DNA of 64,000 nucleotides from CAYXVF01 sp964468125 (GCA_964468125.1 CAYXVF010000012.1:19221-83220), one strand, 5' to 3'; numbered from the stretch's first letter, positions 28,327 through 39,285 are shown. The notes: generated from the letters alone by a model not told the origin. Numbers and translations: made by a program.

Positions 28327-29868
28327 TTAGAGAGGTGCGTTGCCGTTGCGCTTGTACGGTAGCTCTTCGCGTTTGCCCACGAGCGCGTGCAATCCGCGCA
28401 GCAAGACCGCGCGGGTTTCCGTCGGCTCGACCACGGCGTCGAGGAATCCTCGCGCCTCGGCGATTCCGGGGTTCGCGAAGTTCCGGTTGTACTCGTCGGT
28501 GAGCTCCTGCGCGCGCGAATCCGGATCGTCGTGATTACGCAGCTCCTTGCCGTGAAGAATCTCCACCGCTCCGCTCGCACCCATGACGGCAATCTCCGCG
28601 TTCGGCCAGGAGAGGTTGAAGTCTCCCCCAACGTGCTTCGAGCTCATGACGATGTAAGCTCCGCCATATGCTTTGCGAAGGATGACACTGAGCTTCGGTA
28701 CCGTCGCTTCGCAGTAGGCATAGGCGAGCTTAGCTCCGTGATCGATGATGCCCGCGTGCTCCTGGTCCTTCCCCGGCAAAAACCCCGGAACGTCGATCAA
28801 GGAGACGATCGGCAGGCCGAAGGCGTTGCAGGTGCGAACGAACCGCGCGGCTTTTCGAGAGGCGTCGATGTCGAGCACGCCCGCGAGAACGCCCGGGTTA
28901 TTGGCAATGACGCCCACCGGATACCCACCGAGTCTCGCAAAACCCACGCGCACATTCGCAGCCCAGCGCCCGCGAATCTCGAGGAAGCTGTCTTGGTCGA
29001 AGATCTCCCCGATCACGTCTCTCACATCGTAGGGACGATTCGCCTCGGTAGGGACGATTTCCTTGAGCCGCTCGCAGCGTCGCCCTGAGGTGTCGTCCGT
29101 ATCGACGACAGGGGGCTCGTCGCAGTTGTTTTGGGGCAAGTAGGAAAGGATCTGACGCGCGAGCTCGAGAGCCTCGACCTCACTCTTTACGAGAAAGTGA
29201 GCGACTCCACTCTTCTCCGCGTGCACACGGCCGCCACCGAGCGACTCCGTGTCGATCTGCTCGCTCGTGACCTTCTGCACCACCTTCGGACCGGTGACGA
29301 ACATGTAGGACTTCTGATCGATCATGACGACGAAGTCCGTGAGCGCTGGCGAGTAGACCGCCCCGCCGGCGCAGGGTCCCATCAGCAACGAGATTTGCGG
29401 AATCACACCGCTGTAGCGAACGTTGCGCCGGAAGATCTCGCCGTAACCGGCCAGCGCCTCGACCCCCTCCTGAATCCGCGCGCCGCCAGAGTCGTTGATC
29501 CCCACGACAGGGCATCCGGTCTTGCCAGCGAGCTCGGTCACCTTGGCGATCTTCTGGGCGTGGGCTTCGCCGAGGGAGCCGCCGAGCACCGTCCGGTCCT
29601 GCGAATAGGCGTAGACTGTTCGACCGTTGATCTCTCCAAAGCCACAAACCACGCCGTCACCGGGGAGGTGCTTCTTGTCCATACCGAAGTGCTTGGCTCG
29701 GTGATGAACGTGCGCGTCGATCTCCGTGAAGGTGCCCGCATCGAAGAGCTGCTCCAACCGGGCACGCGCACTGAGCTCCGCTCCGCGCAAAGGACCGGGC
29801 TTATTCGCCTGATCAGCACCGTTGGCTGTCTCCGCCTTCTTGGCGGGTTCCGAGCTCGACTCCATCAT
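28327..29868 (-). CDS. Acyl-CoA carboxylase, beta (carboxyltransferase) subunit, 513 aa
   Basis: A biotin-dependent carboxyltransferase of the PccB/AccD5 type, moving carboxyl from carboxybiotin to acetyl-CoA or propionyl-CoA. Motifs are GDGVVCGFGEINGRTVYAYSQD, the N-domain oxyanion segment INDSGGARIQEGV, GPCAGGAVYSP, and in the C-domain PGFLPGKDQEHAGIIDHGAKLAYAY and AYGGAYIVMSSKHVGGD. No biotin carboxylase or biotin carrier gene is in the window. The start overlaps the megasynthase stop as ATGA, with AAGGAGGTT inside the last megasynthase codons, so the two are translationally coupled. It probably supplies malonyl-CoA or methylmalonyl-CoA extender units. Confidence 0.93.
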   Translation of the reverse strand: MMESSSEPAKKAETANGADQANKPGPLRGAELSARARLEQLFDAGTFTEIDAHVHHRAKHFGMDKKHLPGDGVVCGFGEINGRTVYAYSQDRTVLGGSLGEAHAQKIAKVTELAGKTGCPVVGINDSGGARIQEGVEALAGYGEIFRRNVRYSGVIPQISLLMGPCAGGAVYSPALTDFVVMIDQKSYMFVTGPKVVQKVTSEQIDTESLGGGRVHAEKSGVAHFLVKSEVEALELARQILSYLPQNNCDEPPVVDTDDTSGRRCERLKEIVPTEANRPYDVRDVIGEIFDQDSFLEIRGRWAANVRVGFARLGGYPVGVIANNPGVLAGVLDIDASRKAARFVRTCNAFGLPIVSLIDVPGFLPGKDQEHAGIIDHGAKLAYAYCEATVPKLSVILRKAYGGAYIVMSSKHVGGDFNLSWPNAEIAVMGASGAVEILHGKELRNHDDPDSRAQELTDEYNRNFANPGIAEARGFLDAVVEPTETRAVLLRGLHALVGKREELPYKRNGNAPL

Positions 29869-32800
29869 AGGGGAACCTCCTTGCTGGGCCGCCCTTCAGC
29901 GCCCTCTTCGACCGGCAGCAGCACGCGTGCGACCACGCGCCGGCCCTGATATTCCACGACCGCTTGCGCCGGCCCCGCACCCAGCTCTCGGGCACGTTCC
30001 AGCGCTTCTCCCTTACACTCGACACTCGCCTCGGCGGTCTCTTCACCTTCGCCGAGGGTCACCTCGATCTGTCGGAAGTCGACGCGCGCGCCGATTCCCA
30101 ACGCCTTCATCATCGCTTCCTTCACCGCCCAGATCGCCGTAACGACCCTATCACGGTGCGCTCCCGAAGCGCCGATGCACACTCGCTCATTCTCCGTGAA
30201 GTAGTCACGAACGAATGCATCCGCGCGTCGCTCGATCGCCTCGACGTCGATGCCTGGCGCAAGCGCGGGCTCGCGGGCCAGCATTGCCGCTGCGACCCCA
30301 TCCGAGTGGCTGATCGAAACGCGCGGTTCCGCCTGCGATTCACCCACGATCGTGATCACCGGCGCCCCCAGGCTGTTCGACTCCACTTCGATCGCCGGAT
30401 AGCTCACCACCGCACCTTCACCGCTGAAGTGCACCTCGCGAATGAGACGCTTCGCAGCGATCCGGCCAGAGAGCCACTCGAGCTGCCGTTTGCGGGTCTT
30501 CAGTTCCTTGAAGCGTGCCCGTTCGCTCGGGGATAGGAAATGCTCGAGTGTGCCGTTCGGGTCCTTGTCGAGCTTGCCTTCGATTTCGCTAACTTCAACC
30601 CAAAGCCAATCCGGTGCGGGAAGACCCCCGCGACTCGGCTCAAAGCGCTCCGCGTCGGCGAGGTGACGCAGAACGACCGTGCGGTAGCCGCGCATGACGT
30701 CGACGACGTTGCCCTCCCCGTCCGTCGCCCATACGTCGAAGGTACATCCATCGGCCCCGGAGCCAGTTCGCCGCGCTTCGATCTTCACCGGCGCGTTCAC
30801 CACACTCTCCGGCGCGAGCTCGATTCGCTCGACGCCAGCCGGCAAGGCCATACGCCCGAGCTCCACCATTTCCCAGAGTCCTGCGACCTGGAAACCGGCC
30901 TCTCGAATGAACGGCGCGGTGCCGAGTGCTTCATGGGTCATTCCCTGGACCCACGGTTCCCAGCCGCTGACCGTCTGCCCTACAATTCCGTCTTCTCCGA
31001 GGGTCTTTGGAGCTTCGAGCACCTGAAAGACCGGTCCATGAAAATATCGCTCGTAGATCGCGTCCCTGCTGATCCCCGGCGTACGCGGCAGATGGACCGC
31101 ACGGCTGTGGGGTGCGCTCAATCGCTGTCGCTCACCCAACACGGCCGTTGCCGTGAAGTGCACACGCTCGCGGCTCTTCCCACCAGGTCCCTCGAATACG
31201 GTGATCAAAGCGACCTCGCGAGTCGACGCGCGGCCATCCTGCACGCGCACCTGCACCTCGAGAGGTTCATCCCGGTGCAGCTTCAAGGGTGAAGAAAACG
31301 ACACGTCGTGGAGCGCGGCGACCGTCTTCCCGGCCGCGCTTTCCGCCGCGCGCGTCATCATCTCGACACCCAGTACCCCCGGCAACACCGCTACGCCCTG
31401 GAGCCGGTGGTGGTCGAGGCCCCGGTCGCGCGCCGGATCGAGTCGTCGGAAGTAGACGTGCTGTGCGCCGCGAAGCTCGAACCGATCGAAGATCGCGGGA
31501 AGCTCGTCCGAGCCTGAATCGTGGATCGTCTCTTCGCTCTTGGCGATCTCGCCGAGGGCCCCGGCGATCACCACGTCACCGTTCGCCTCGGACGCGACGA
31601 GGTCGGCGCCGATCACTGCGCCGGTGGCGGCGGGCAAAAACTCGACGCCCATGCTTTCGAGGACCTTCTTGACCCCGTCTTTGGTCGCCATGCCCACGTC
31701 GCCCCAGGCGGTCCAGTCGAGGCAGAGCGCGTCCGGAACACCGCGGGAAAACGCGGCGAGCAGCTCATTCGCTTGGGCGTAATCGGTCTGACCGGCGTTG
31801 CCGAATCGACCGGCGATCGAGCCCATCAGAACCGTGCGCTTTGGCCGCAATCGTTCATGCACGAGCATCAAGGCACTCGATTTCGGGCCGAAGGTTCTGA
31901 CGAAACTTTCGTCGGTCTTGTCGACCAACATCTTCGATTCTTCGCGCCCGGCACCATGAAGCAGCACGTCGCACGCGCCGAAGCGTTGCGCCACCTGAGT
32001 CACCAGCTGATCGATCGATCGGGGATCCGTGAGGTCCGCGGCCAAGACCTCGACCTCCGAGCCCAGCGCGACGAGCGCGTCCACGTTGCGCTGAACCTCG
32101 ATGCGGGTGTGCTCCCGTTCGATGAAGCGCTTGATCGCCACCGGCGTGACTCGTTCGCCGCGCGCGGTCAGTGCGGCGCGCGCGATGTCCTTTTGCTCAC
32201 CCTCGCTCTTGCCGTGCAGGACGCTGTCTTTCTCGGAGATCGGAGCCGTGCGGCCGACGAGAACGACCTTGAGCGCAGAGCGTCGGCAGAGCTCACGCAC
32301 CATCTCAAAGGTCACACCGCGCGCCCCACCGGTGGCGACGAGGACCGAGCCCTCGGGCAGTGTCCCCGCTTTGAGCTCAAGGGCCTTCGCCGCGCGGCGC
32401 AAGGTGTAGCGATGACCGCTCTGATACGCGATTTCGCTCGGCCCGTTTGCTCCGGCTTCGTCGAGCAGGGCCTCCGCGCTCTGCGCGAGAGAGACCTGGC
32501 GGTCGAGATCCAAGGCGAGCACCCGTGCTTCGGGCCACTCCTGCGCCAAAGACTTAGCGAGTCCCGCAAAGCCCCCGGAGATCCAGCTCGCCGGATCTCT
32601 GGAGCCGTGACCGAATACGCCATCGGTTCGGGCCGCGAACACCACGCGGCTCGCGCCCTGAACCTTGCGGGCCCGAGCCATCGCCCGTGCCGCATTGAAT
32701 GCGTCTCGGGAGACGCGTTCTACCGTTCCAGGGTCCGCCACCGAGTCAGGACCGAGGAAGATCAAATCGTCTGCCACCCGCCCGCCGAGGTCCGCGAGGC

Positions 32801-33229
32801 GCATCTCGAGACCTTCGGGACGCTGGGAGTCGACGTCACAGCCGTGGACGTTGGCTCCACGCGCGAGGAGAGCCTCTCGCACCGCTTGTCTAAACGCTTC
32901 GTCGCCCCCGATCAGCGCGACGTCGCGTCCGTCATAACGCGCACCGCTCGCAACGGGGTCGAGCTCGTACCGTTCAGTGGCGCGTACTCGAAAACGATTC
33001 TCTGCGACCCACGCGCTGGCGTGGGTCGCCTTCTTTTTTCCCAGGCGTTCGTCGCCTCCAGCCGGCTGCTTGCCTTGGGGCGACGCCATTTGGCCGATCA
33101 CATAGTCCACCACCGCGTTCAGGGTGGACACGTCCGAAAGCTTGAATTCGTCGTCACGCGGCAAGCCGTATTTTTCGCGCAGGGTCGTGAAGATCTCCGC
33201 CTGCTTCACCGTGTCGATCCCGAGGTCCG
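29865..33229 (-). CDS. Megasynthase, C-terminal part: ACP-KR-DH-phosphopantetheinyl transferase (5' end in assembly gap)
   Basis: Continuation of the giant gene beyond the N gap; the frame is open to the gap edge and starts inside an ACP (ADLGIDTVKQAEIFTTL). Counting from the first Met after the gap, residues about 90-275 are a KR structural subdomain. About 285-550 is a catalytic KR (TGGARGVT; Ser464, Tyr477, Asn481 in the order S..YxxxN). About 580-850 is a PKS-type DH with HRLQGVAVLP (HxxxGxxxxP) in the first hot-dog half and FIREAGFQVAG in the second. About 860-1114 is an Sfp-like phosphopantetheinyl transferase with GIDVE and WAVKEAMMK. There is no ER, thioesterase or reductase. The KR-DH-PPTase ending resembles enediyne PKSs. 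The stop overlaps the carboxylase start. Confidence 0.85.
33004..33036 (+). terminator. Intrinsic-terminator-like hairpin on the + strand inside the megasynthase gene
   Basis: A perfect 11-bp stem (GCGACCCACGC, 33004-33014; GCGTGGGTCGC, 33019-33029) with a 4-nt loop GCTG is followed by CTTCTTTTTT. On the + strand this is a textbook Rho-independent terminator, but it lies within the minus-strand coding sequence, between the ACP and KR regions. It would stop antisense transcripts, not the megasynthase mRNA. Confidence 0.45.
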
Positions 33230-33329
33230 NNNNNNNNNNNNNNNNNNNNNNNNNNNNNNNNNNNNNNNNNNNNNNNNNNNNNNNNNNNNNNNNNNNNNNN
33301 NNNNNNNNNNNNNNNNNNNNNNNNNNNNN
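33230..33329. other. Assembly gap of 100 N within the ACP repeats
   Basis: Exactly 100 N, the usual placeholder for a gap of unknown size. The 66 bases on its left edge (33164-33229) and on its right edge (33330-33395) are identical except for one base, because both lie at the same position of an ACP repeat. The reading frames on the two sides differ by the arbitrary N length, but both are in the correct ACP frame. The true gap may hold extra ACP copies, or the two contig ends may simply overlap. Confidence 0.97.
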
Positions 33330-36300
33330 AGCCGTATTTCTCGCGCAGGGTCGTGAAGATCTCCGCCTGCTTCACCGTGTCGATCCCGAGGTCCGCCTCG
33401 AGCTCGTAGCCCGGCTCGAGGTCCGAGACCTCGTAGCCACTCTCCGCCGCGAAGAGCTGCGTGATCTCCACGAGGAGCTGGCTTTTGTCGACGGTTGCCG
33501 GTGCGTCGACGGTTGCCGGTGCGTCGACGGTTGCCGGTGCGTCGACGGTCGCCGGTGCGTCGGCGGTCGCCGCTGCGTCGACTCTTGCAGGTGCGGAAGC
33601 CTCCGTAAGCGTGGCGCTCGCAGAAGCTTCGCTCGGCACGTTCACCGAAGCCGATGCGGACCCCATGAACCCCGCGACGTAGTCGACAACCGCGTTCAAC
33701 GTCGGCACGTCCGAAAGCTTGAACTCGTCGTCTCGCGGCAAGCCGTATTTCTCGCGCAGGGTCGTGAAGATCTCCGCCTGCTTCACCGTGTCGATGCCGA
33801 GATCCGCCTCGAGCTCGAAGGCGGGCTCGAGGTCTGCGACCTCATAGCCACTCTCTTCCGCGAAGAGCTGCGTGATCTCCACGAGGAGCTGGCCCTCGTC
33901 CGCTGCGACGGGCGCAGCCGTTGTCGATGCCGAGCCCGCGGGCGCGAAGCTCGCCACATAGTCGACTACCGCGTTGAGGGTCGGAACATCCGAGAGCTTG
34001 AACTCGTCATCACGCGGCAAGCCGTACTTCTCACGCAAGACGGTGAAGATCTCCGCCTGCTTCACCGTATCGATCCCGAGATCTGCCTCGAGCTCAAAAG
34101 CGGGCTCCAAGTCAGAAACCGCGTAGCCACTTTCTGTCGCAAAGAGCTGGGTGATCTCCGCGAGGAGCGTGCTCCGGTCGATCTGCACGGGCGTCGCCGC
34201 GGGCACGGTCTGCTCGACCGGTTTCGGCGCTTCCTGAACCGCCAAGGAAGGCACACCGAGGGCGTCGGCCATGGCGCCGCCGTTCTCCGACACGCGCAAC
34301 GTGCGCTTCACGACTTCCAGGCGCGCCCCTTGGGAACCGGCAACCTCGTCCAACCAGCGATGATAGGTTTCGAGGCTCGTGAGTCGTGCCTCGCTCGTCG
34401 CGCGCTGTTTGAACATCGCAAGGCCCAGCTGGGAGCCAAAACCCGCAGCGAGGTGCAACGCGTAGCGACACGCGTGCGGCTCACCGCGCGAGAAGTGCAG
34501 CTCCGCAAACTCCGGATCGACGTCGTTCAGATTCGCGACCGGCGGGAGCACCTTGCGTTGCAATGCCTTCACCGCCACGGCGTCTTCCAGATTGGCCCCC
34601 ATCGGGTGTCCGTGCTGACCCTTCGTGTTGGCGATCAGCACATCGCCCACGTGACCGTCGAAGGCGGCGCGGAGCGCGTCCACCTCCGCCTGGCTGCTGC
34701 CACCCCGGGCTGGCGTGTAGGTTTCGTGAGAAACGAAGAAGGTCGAGCGCGCGAGCGCTGCTCGGTCCACGCCTTCGCGCTCCATCACCTCATCGACGAA
34801 GTCGCGAACGTCCTTTGCGATGCGCTTCGTATCGAGGCGGGTACCGTGAAACGCGCTGTTCGACGATTGCGTATGGACGAGCTCGGCCAGTGGCTCGATG
34901 CCTCGGGCCCGGGCGCTCGCCTCGCTTTCGATCACGAATCCGGCCGCCCCGGACCCGAGGATCAGTCCATTGCGTTTCGCACCGAAGGGAATCGCTGCCT
35001 TCTCGACTTCTTTTTCCGTCGTGGCCGCGCCCGCCGCGAGGAAACCGGCGCCGACGGCGGGAAGCATCCATTCGCTCGTCACGTTGTCCGCGCCAACGAC
35101 GACCACACGGTCACAGCGGCCGAGCCGCAGCCAGTCATGGGCAGTGGTGATCGCCAGCGTCCCGCTCGCGCAGGCCGCATTGACCAGGAAATTCGGGCCG
35201 CGCGCCGCGATCACCTGGGCGAGCTGGGCGTGTGCCATCGCGAGGGCCCGAAACAGGAACTTGCGCGAGAACTCGTAGAGCTCGCTCTCTTTTTGCAGCT
35301 TGGCGAGCATCGGCTCGGCAGCACGACGGATCGCCTCGCGCTCCGTCGGGTCCTTGAGCCCCTGGCTCATGCCATCGATCAGGTCTTCGAGCTCCTTCTT
35401 GGTTCGTCCCGCGAACTTCGCGGCGACGTGTCGAGAAGCATCCTCGATCACCCGGTCTGTCGACGGGAACGCAGTCCCGACGATGACACCGGTCCGGCGG
35501 GAGAGCGCATCCGGGAGTCCCCAGCGCTCCGGCAATCGCTTTCCGGTGGAGGTGGTTTTGTAGTGGCGGACCATCGGGATCCCCGCGTCACGGAGTGCCT
35601 CGATGCCCGCTGCGATCGCCATTCGGCTGACCTGGTCGAGGGCTTCATCGAAGGTCTTGTCGATGCCGTAGGTCTCGACGATGTCGAGCTCCCCGAAGGA
35701 CGCGGCGAGCTGAATGACGTCCGAGAGCTCCTGGAGGCGCGTGAAGTCACCGCTCGATTTGTCCAGACGCACGACGTTCCTGTCGACCATCGCTTGGCGC
35801 ATCGAATCGGAGATCGGTCGGATCAGGTTCTCACCGCGCAGCATCCGATCGAGCGTGCCCATGGAGTAATCGTCGTCGAGCACCGCATCGGCGGGCGGCA
35901 GGAACGACACACCGGTGATGACGGGGTTTTTCGCGGGCGCTGGTCCTTCGAGTCCTTCGAGACGCGCCTGGCGGCGCTCCTCAGGACGAACGGAAGGGGA
36001 CTGGTCTTCACGAACGGAGGGCGACCGTTCCTCGAGACGTACGGATGGGCTCCGCGTTGCAGGCAAGGCGAGCGGGTCGGGCTGGCTCGCGGCGAAGTCG
36101 ATCTCGACCCCTTCGCTCGCGAGCATGGCGAGCGCATCCATCAGGGGCTGAATCGCGGGTCGTTTGTGGTGGTTCGTGGCGACCGCCTGGTACTCGCGGT
36201 CGTTGCCGAGCACGTTGCGCACAAAGCCGGTGGCCGCACGGCGTGGGCCACACTCGATGAACACCCGCGCCCCCTGCGCGTACATGTTCTCGATCTGCGC

Positions 36301-39285
36301 GATGAACTCCACCGGAGACTCGAGCTGCTGGCCGAGCAGGTCGACGATCGCCGCCTTCGAGTCGGGGTAGTAGCCCGCGTGCACGTTCGACAGAATCGGG
36401 ATTTGCGGTGCCTTGATGTCCAAAGTGCGAAGCGCGTTCTTGAGAGGGACACTGGCTGGCGCGACGATCGCGCTGTGGAACGCGTGAGAAACCGGGATCT
36501 CCCGAGCGTCGATCCCCGTAGCCGTGAACTTCTCGACCGCGGCTTCGACCGAGCGCGAGTTGCCGGCGATCACGGTCTGAGCGTGGCAATTCTTGTTGGC
36601 GGCAATGATGTAGCCCTCGATGCCCTCGAGCATCGGCTCAACCTTGTCCGCGCCGGCGGCGACGGACGCCATCTTGCCATTGTCCTCGACCTCGACGTGA
36701 GCCATCTCGCGCCCGCGCGCACTGACCGCGTAGAGCGCCTCCGCGAATGTCATCACTCCCGAAGCGACGCACGCTGCGTACTCGCCGAGCGAATGGCCCA
36801 CGACCATCGACGGTCTGAGACCGAAGGTGCCGAGCAAGCGAAACATCGCGACGTCCGCCGTGAGCATCGCCGGCTGGCAGATCTCGGTTTGTCGCAGACG
36901 CAGCTCGGCTGCTTCACGCTCCTCGTCGGTCTCCGCCTCGGCCCAGGTGAATGCCGTGAGCGTCGATCCGATCAGGGGCTCGAGAACTCGGTCTGCCTCC
37001 TCGAAAGTCTTCCGAACCACCGGGAAGAGCTCCGCGAGGTCTTTGTACATCCCCAGGAACTGCGATCCTTGGCCCGGGAACAAAAATGCGATCGAGCCCT
37101 TCGAGGCGAGTGACTGCCCCTCAGTTGCAAAAATTCCCTGTGCATTGAGCACTCGGGCGCTGCGTTTGCCGGCGGACTCGGCTTTCTTCTTGGCGCTCGC
37201 CGCATCATTGGCCGCGAAAGCAAGGCGAGCGGCGGCATTTGGCGTCTCCGCACGGGCCGACAGAATCGCTGGCGCTGGCGGCCAGCTCTCCCCATCGAGC
37301 TGGCTCCGTGCCTTTTCCGCCGCAGCCTCCGCGTCTCCTCCGCCGAAGCAGAGAACCTCCCAGCCGTCGAAGCTCGGACCGTCGCCGGGCTGCTGCGGCT
37401 CAGTCCCGCGGGTCTCGTTCAGCGCCGCTGCCGTTGAGCTGGCCGGGGCGGAGCTCAGCGATGAAGTGCCCGTCATCTTGCTGGCGAGGTAGCCCGCTAC
37501 GGCGCGGAGGGTGTTGACGTCCGAGAGCTTGAGCTCTTCATCGCTCGAAACACCGTAGCGCTCGCGAAGCTCGCCGAGAACCTCGGCTTGCTTCACCGTG
37601 TCGATGCCTAGGTCCGCTTCGAGATCGTAGTCGGGCTCGAGGTCCGCGACGTCGTATCCGGTCGCTTCGGCGAAGATCTGAATGACTGCGGTCAAGAGCT
37701 CATCGGGAGAGGTACTCATAGTCGTCTTCTCGGCGGACGCCGCCGGCGCCGCTGCCAACCCCGTCGCGGGGTCGGTGAGGGTCTTGCTTCGTCGATCGTT
37801 CTTGTCACCAACGCCAACCGATCCCGGTCCACGGTATTCCTCGAGGACCGCGTGCACGTTCGTGCCACCGAATCCGAATGCGCTCACACCCGCACGCCTG
37901 GGTTCGTCACTCTCCCAGGGGCGTGCTTTCGTGCTCACCTCGAGGTAGCCCTCATGCAGCGGAGAAGCATCCGGGGAACGCTCAAAGCCGGCGCTCGGAG
38001 GCAGCTGCTTGTGGTGCAGCGCGAGGGCGGTCTTGATCAGCGACGCGGCCCCCGCAGCGGCCTTCAAGTGGCCGATCATCGATTTCACGGACCCGAGCGG
38101 GACCTTCTTGGGTGCGCTTCCGCTCGCCTTCAGGAGCTCGGTCAACACACCGACCTCGGTCGCGTCGCCGACCACCGTCGAGGTACCGTGGGCCTCAAAC
38201 AGCCCGACGGTGTCGATGCCAAAGCCGGCATCTTCGTACGCTCGCTGCACGGCCATGCGTTGGCCGCGAGGATTGGGCGCGGTCATGCCCTTGCCCTTGC
38301 CATCGCTGGCCGCACCGACGCCGCGAATCACCGCATAGACGCGGTCGCCATCGCGCTCGGCGTCCGCGAGTCGCTTCAGCACGAGCATTCCGACGCCTTC
38401 GCCCATCACGAACCCGTTGGCCCTCGCGTCGAAGGGGACGCTGTGGTCCGCAGAGAGCGCGCCGATCTTCGAGAACTTGATGTAGGCAGAGGGGTCGACC
38501 ATCTGATCCGCCCCGCCGGCGATCGCAATGTCGAATTGACCGAGACGCAGGCCATCCATGGCGCTCTTCAACGCGGCCATCGCCGCGGCGCAGGCCGCGT
38601 CCGTCGTGAAATTCGTTCCACGCAGATCGAGAGCGTTGGCGATGCGGCCGGCGACGCAGTTCGAGAGCTCACCGGGCATCGTGTCTTCGGTGATCGGCGG
38701 AAAATTCGCCTTGTAGCGCTCCTCCGCTTCAGCCAACACCGCCGCCTTGGTCTCGTTGGGGAGCGCCTTGAACGCCGGCGAGTCGTGGAGCGCCTTGAGC
38801 ACGAGCGGGAAGTAGCTCCGAGCGACCGTTTGCTTCTCGTAGGTCCCGCCCATCGCGTTGCCGATGATCACCGCGGCGCGGTCGCGGTCGAACTCGCGCC
38901 CCTCGTCGGCGTTTGGAAGTGGCTTCAGGCCTGCGTCGAGCAGCGCCTCGGCAACCGCGCTCACCGCGAGCTGCTGAACGGTGTCGATCGAGCGCAGGGT
39001 CTTCGGAGGAATGCGAAAGCGTCGGGCGTCGAAGGCGAGGTGCTCATCTCGCAGGAATCCACCGATACGAGAGTAGCTCTTGTCCGGCTCGCTTCGGTCC
39101 TCGGACCAAAAGAGCTCCGGGTCCCAGCGGTGTCTTGGCACCTCGCGGATCGCGACGTGATTGCGCAGGATGTTCCGCCAGAACTCGTCGATGTTGGCCG
39201 CGTCGGGAAAGATTCCCCCAACGCCGACGATCGCGATGGGGGCGGTCGGATGCATGGAACCTGTGCGTCCAGTATTCTCAGCCAC
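33330..39285 (-). CDS. Megasynthase, N-terminal part: KS-ACP-AT-KS-ACP-ACP-ACP (3' end in assembly gap)
   Basis: An iterative type I PKS/PUFA-synthase-like enzyme. KS1 (about 15-490) has active Cys232 (DAACAAAM), His366 (EAHGTST) and His406 (SMIGHLKAA). ACP1 is at about 527-605. AT (about 730-1040) has FPGQGSQ, GHSLGEY (Ser832) and HAFH at 934-937, the malonyl-type motif. KS2 (about 1160-1630) has Cys1372 (NAACASGT), His1520 and His1560, so it is not a degenerate chain-length factor. ACP2, ACP3 and ACP4 follow at about 1704, 1798 and 1936. All ACPs read LGIDTVKQAE, with Thr (563, 1740, 1833, 1970) where phosphopantetheine-bearing Ser is expected. The start is GTG at 39285 with GGGAG upstream; an ATG at 39255 is the alternative. 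The chain continues across the gap. Confidence 0.87.
33487..33594 (-). repeat. Six 18-bp tandem repeats encoding a DAPATV linker
   Basis: Six head-to-tail units of 18 bp (unit GTCGACGGTTGCCGGTGC on the + strand, the last three increasingly diverged) encode the Ala/Pro-rich linker DAPATV between ACP3 and ACP4. Such flexible linkers space tandem carrier domains. Confidence 0.85.

Noticed and set aside
33487..33594. Possible CRISPR array from the regular 18-bp repeats
   Set aside because: The units are contiguous with no spacers and encode an in-frame protein linker.
33124..37113. A 1,329-codon open frame on the + strand across the megasynthase region
   Set aside because: It lies antisense to clear KS, AT and ACP domains, runs through the N gap, and its protein is a low-complexity shadow of the ACP linker repeats. 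Other long + strand frames at 4394-5734, 6436-7911, 31521-33356 and 37852-39636 are rejected for the same reason.
29865..39285. Calling the locus an enediyne or a classical PUFA cluster
   Set aside because: The KR-DH-PPTase ending resembles enediyne PKSs, but there are two active ketosynthases, multiple ACPs and no enediyne thioesterase or accessory genes. For PUFA synthesis, the chain-length factor, ER and FabA-like dehydratases are missing.
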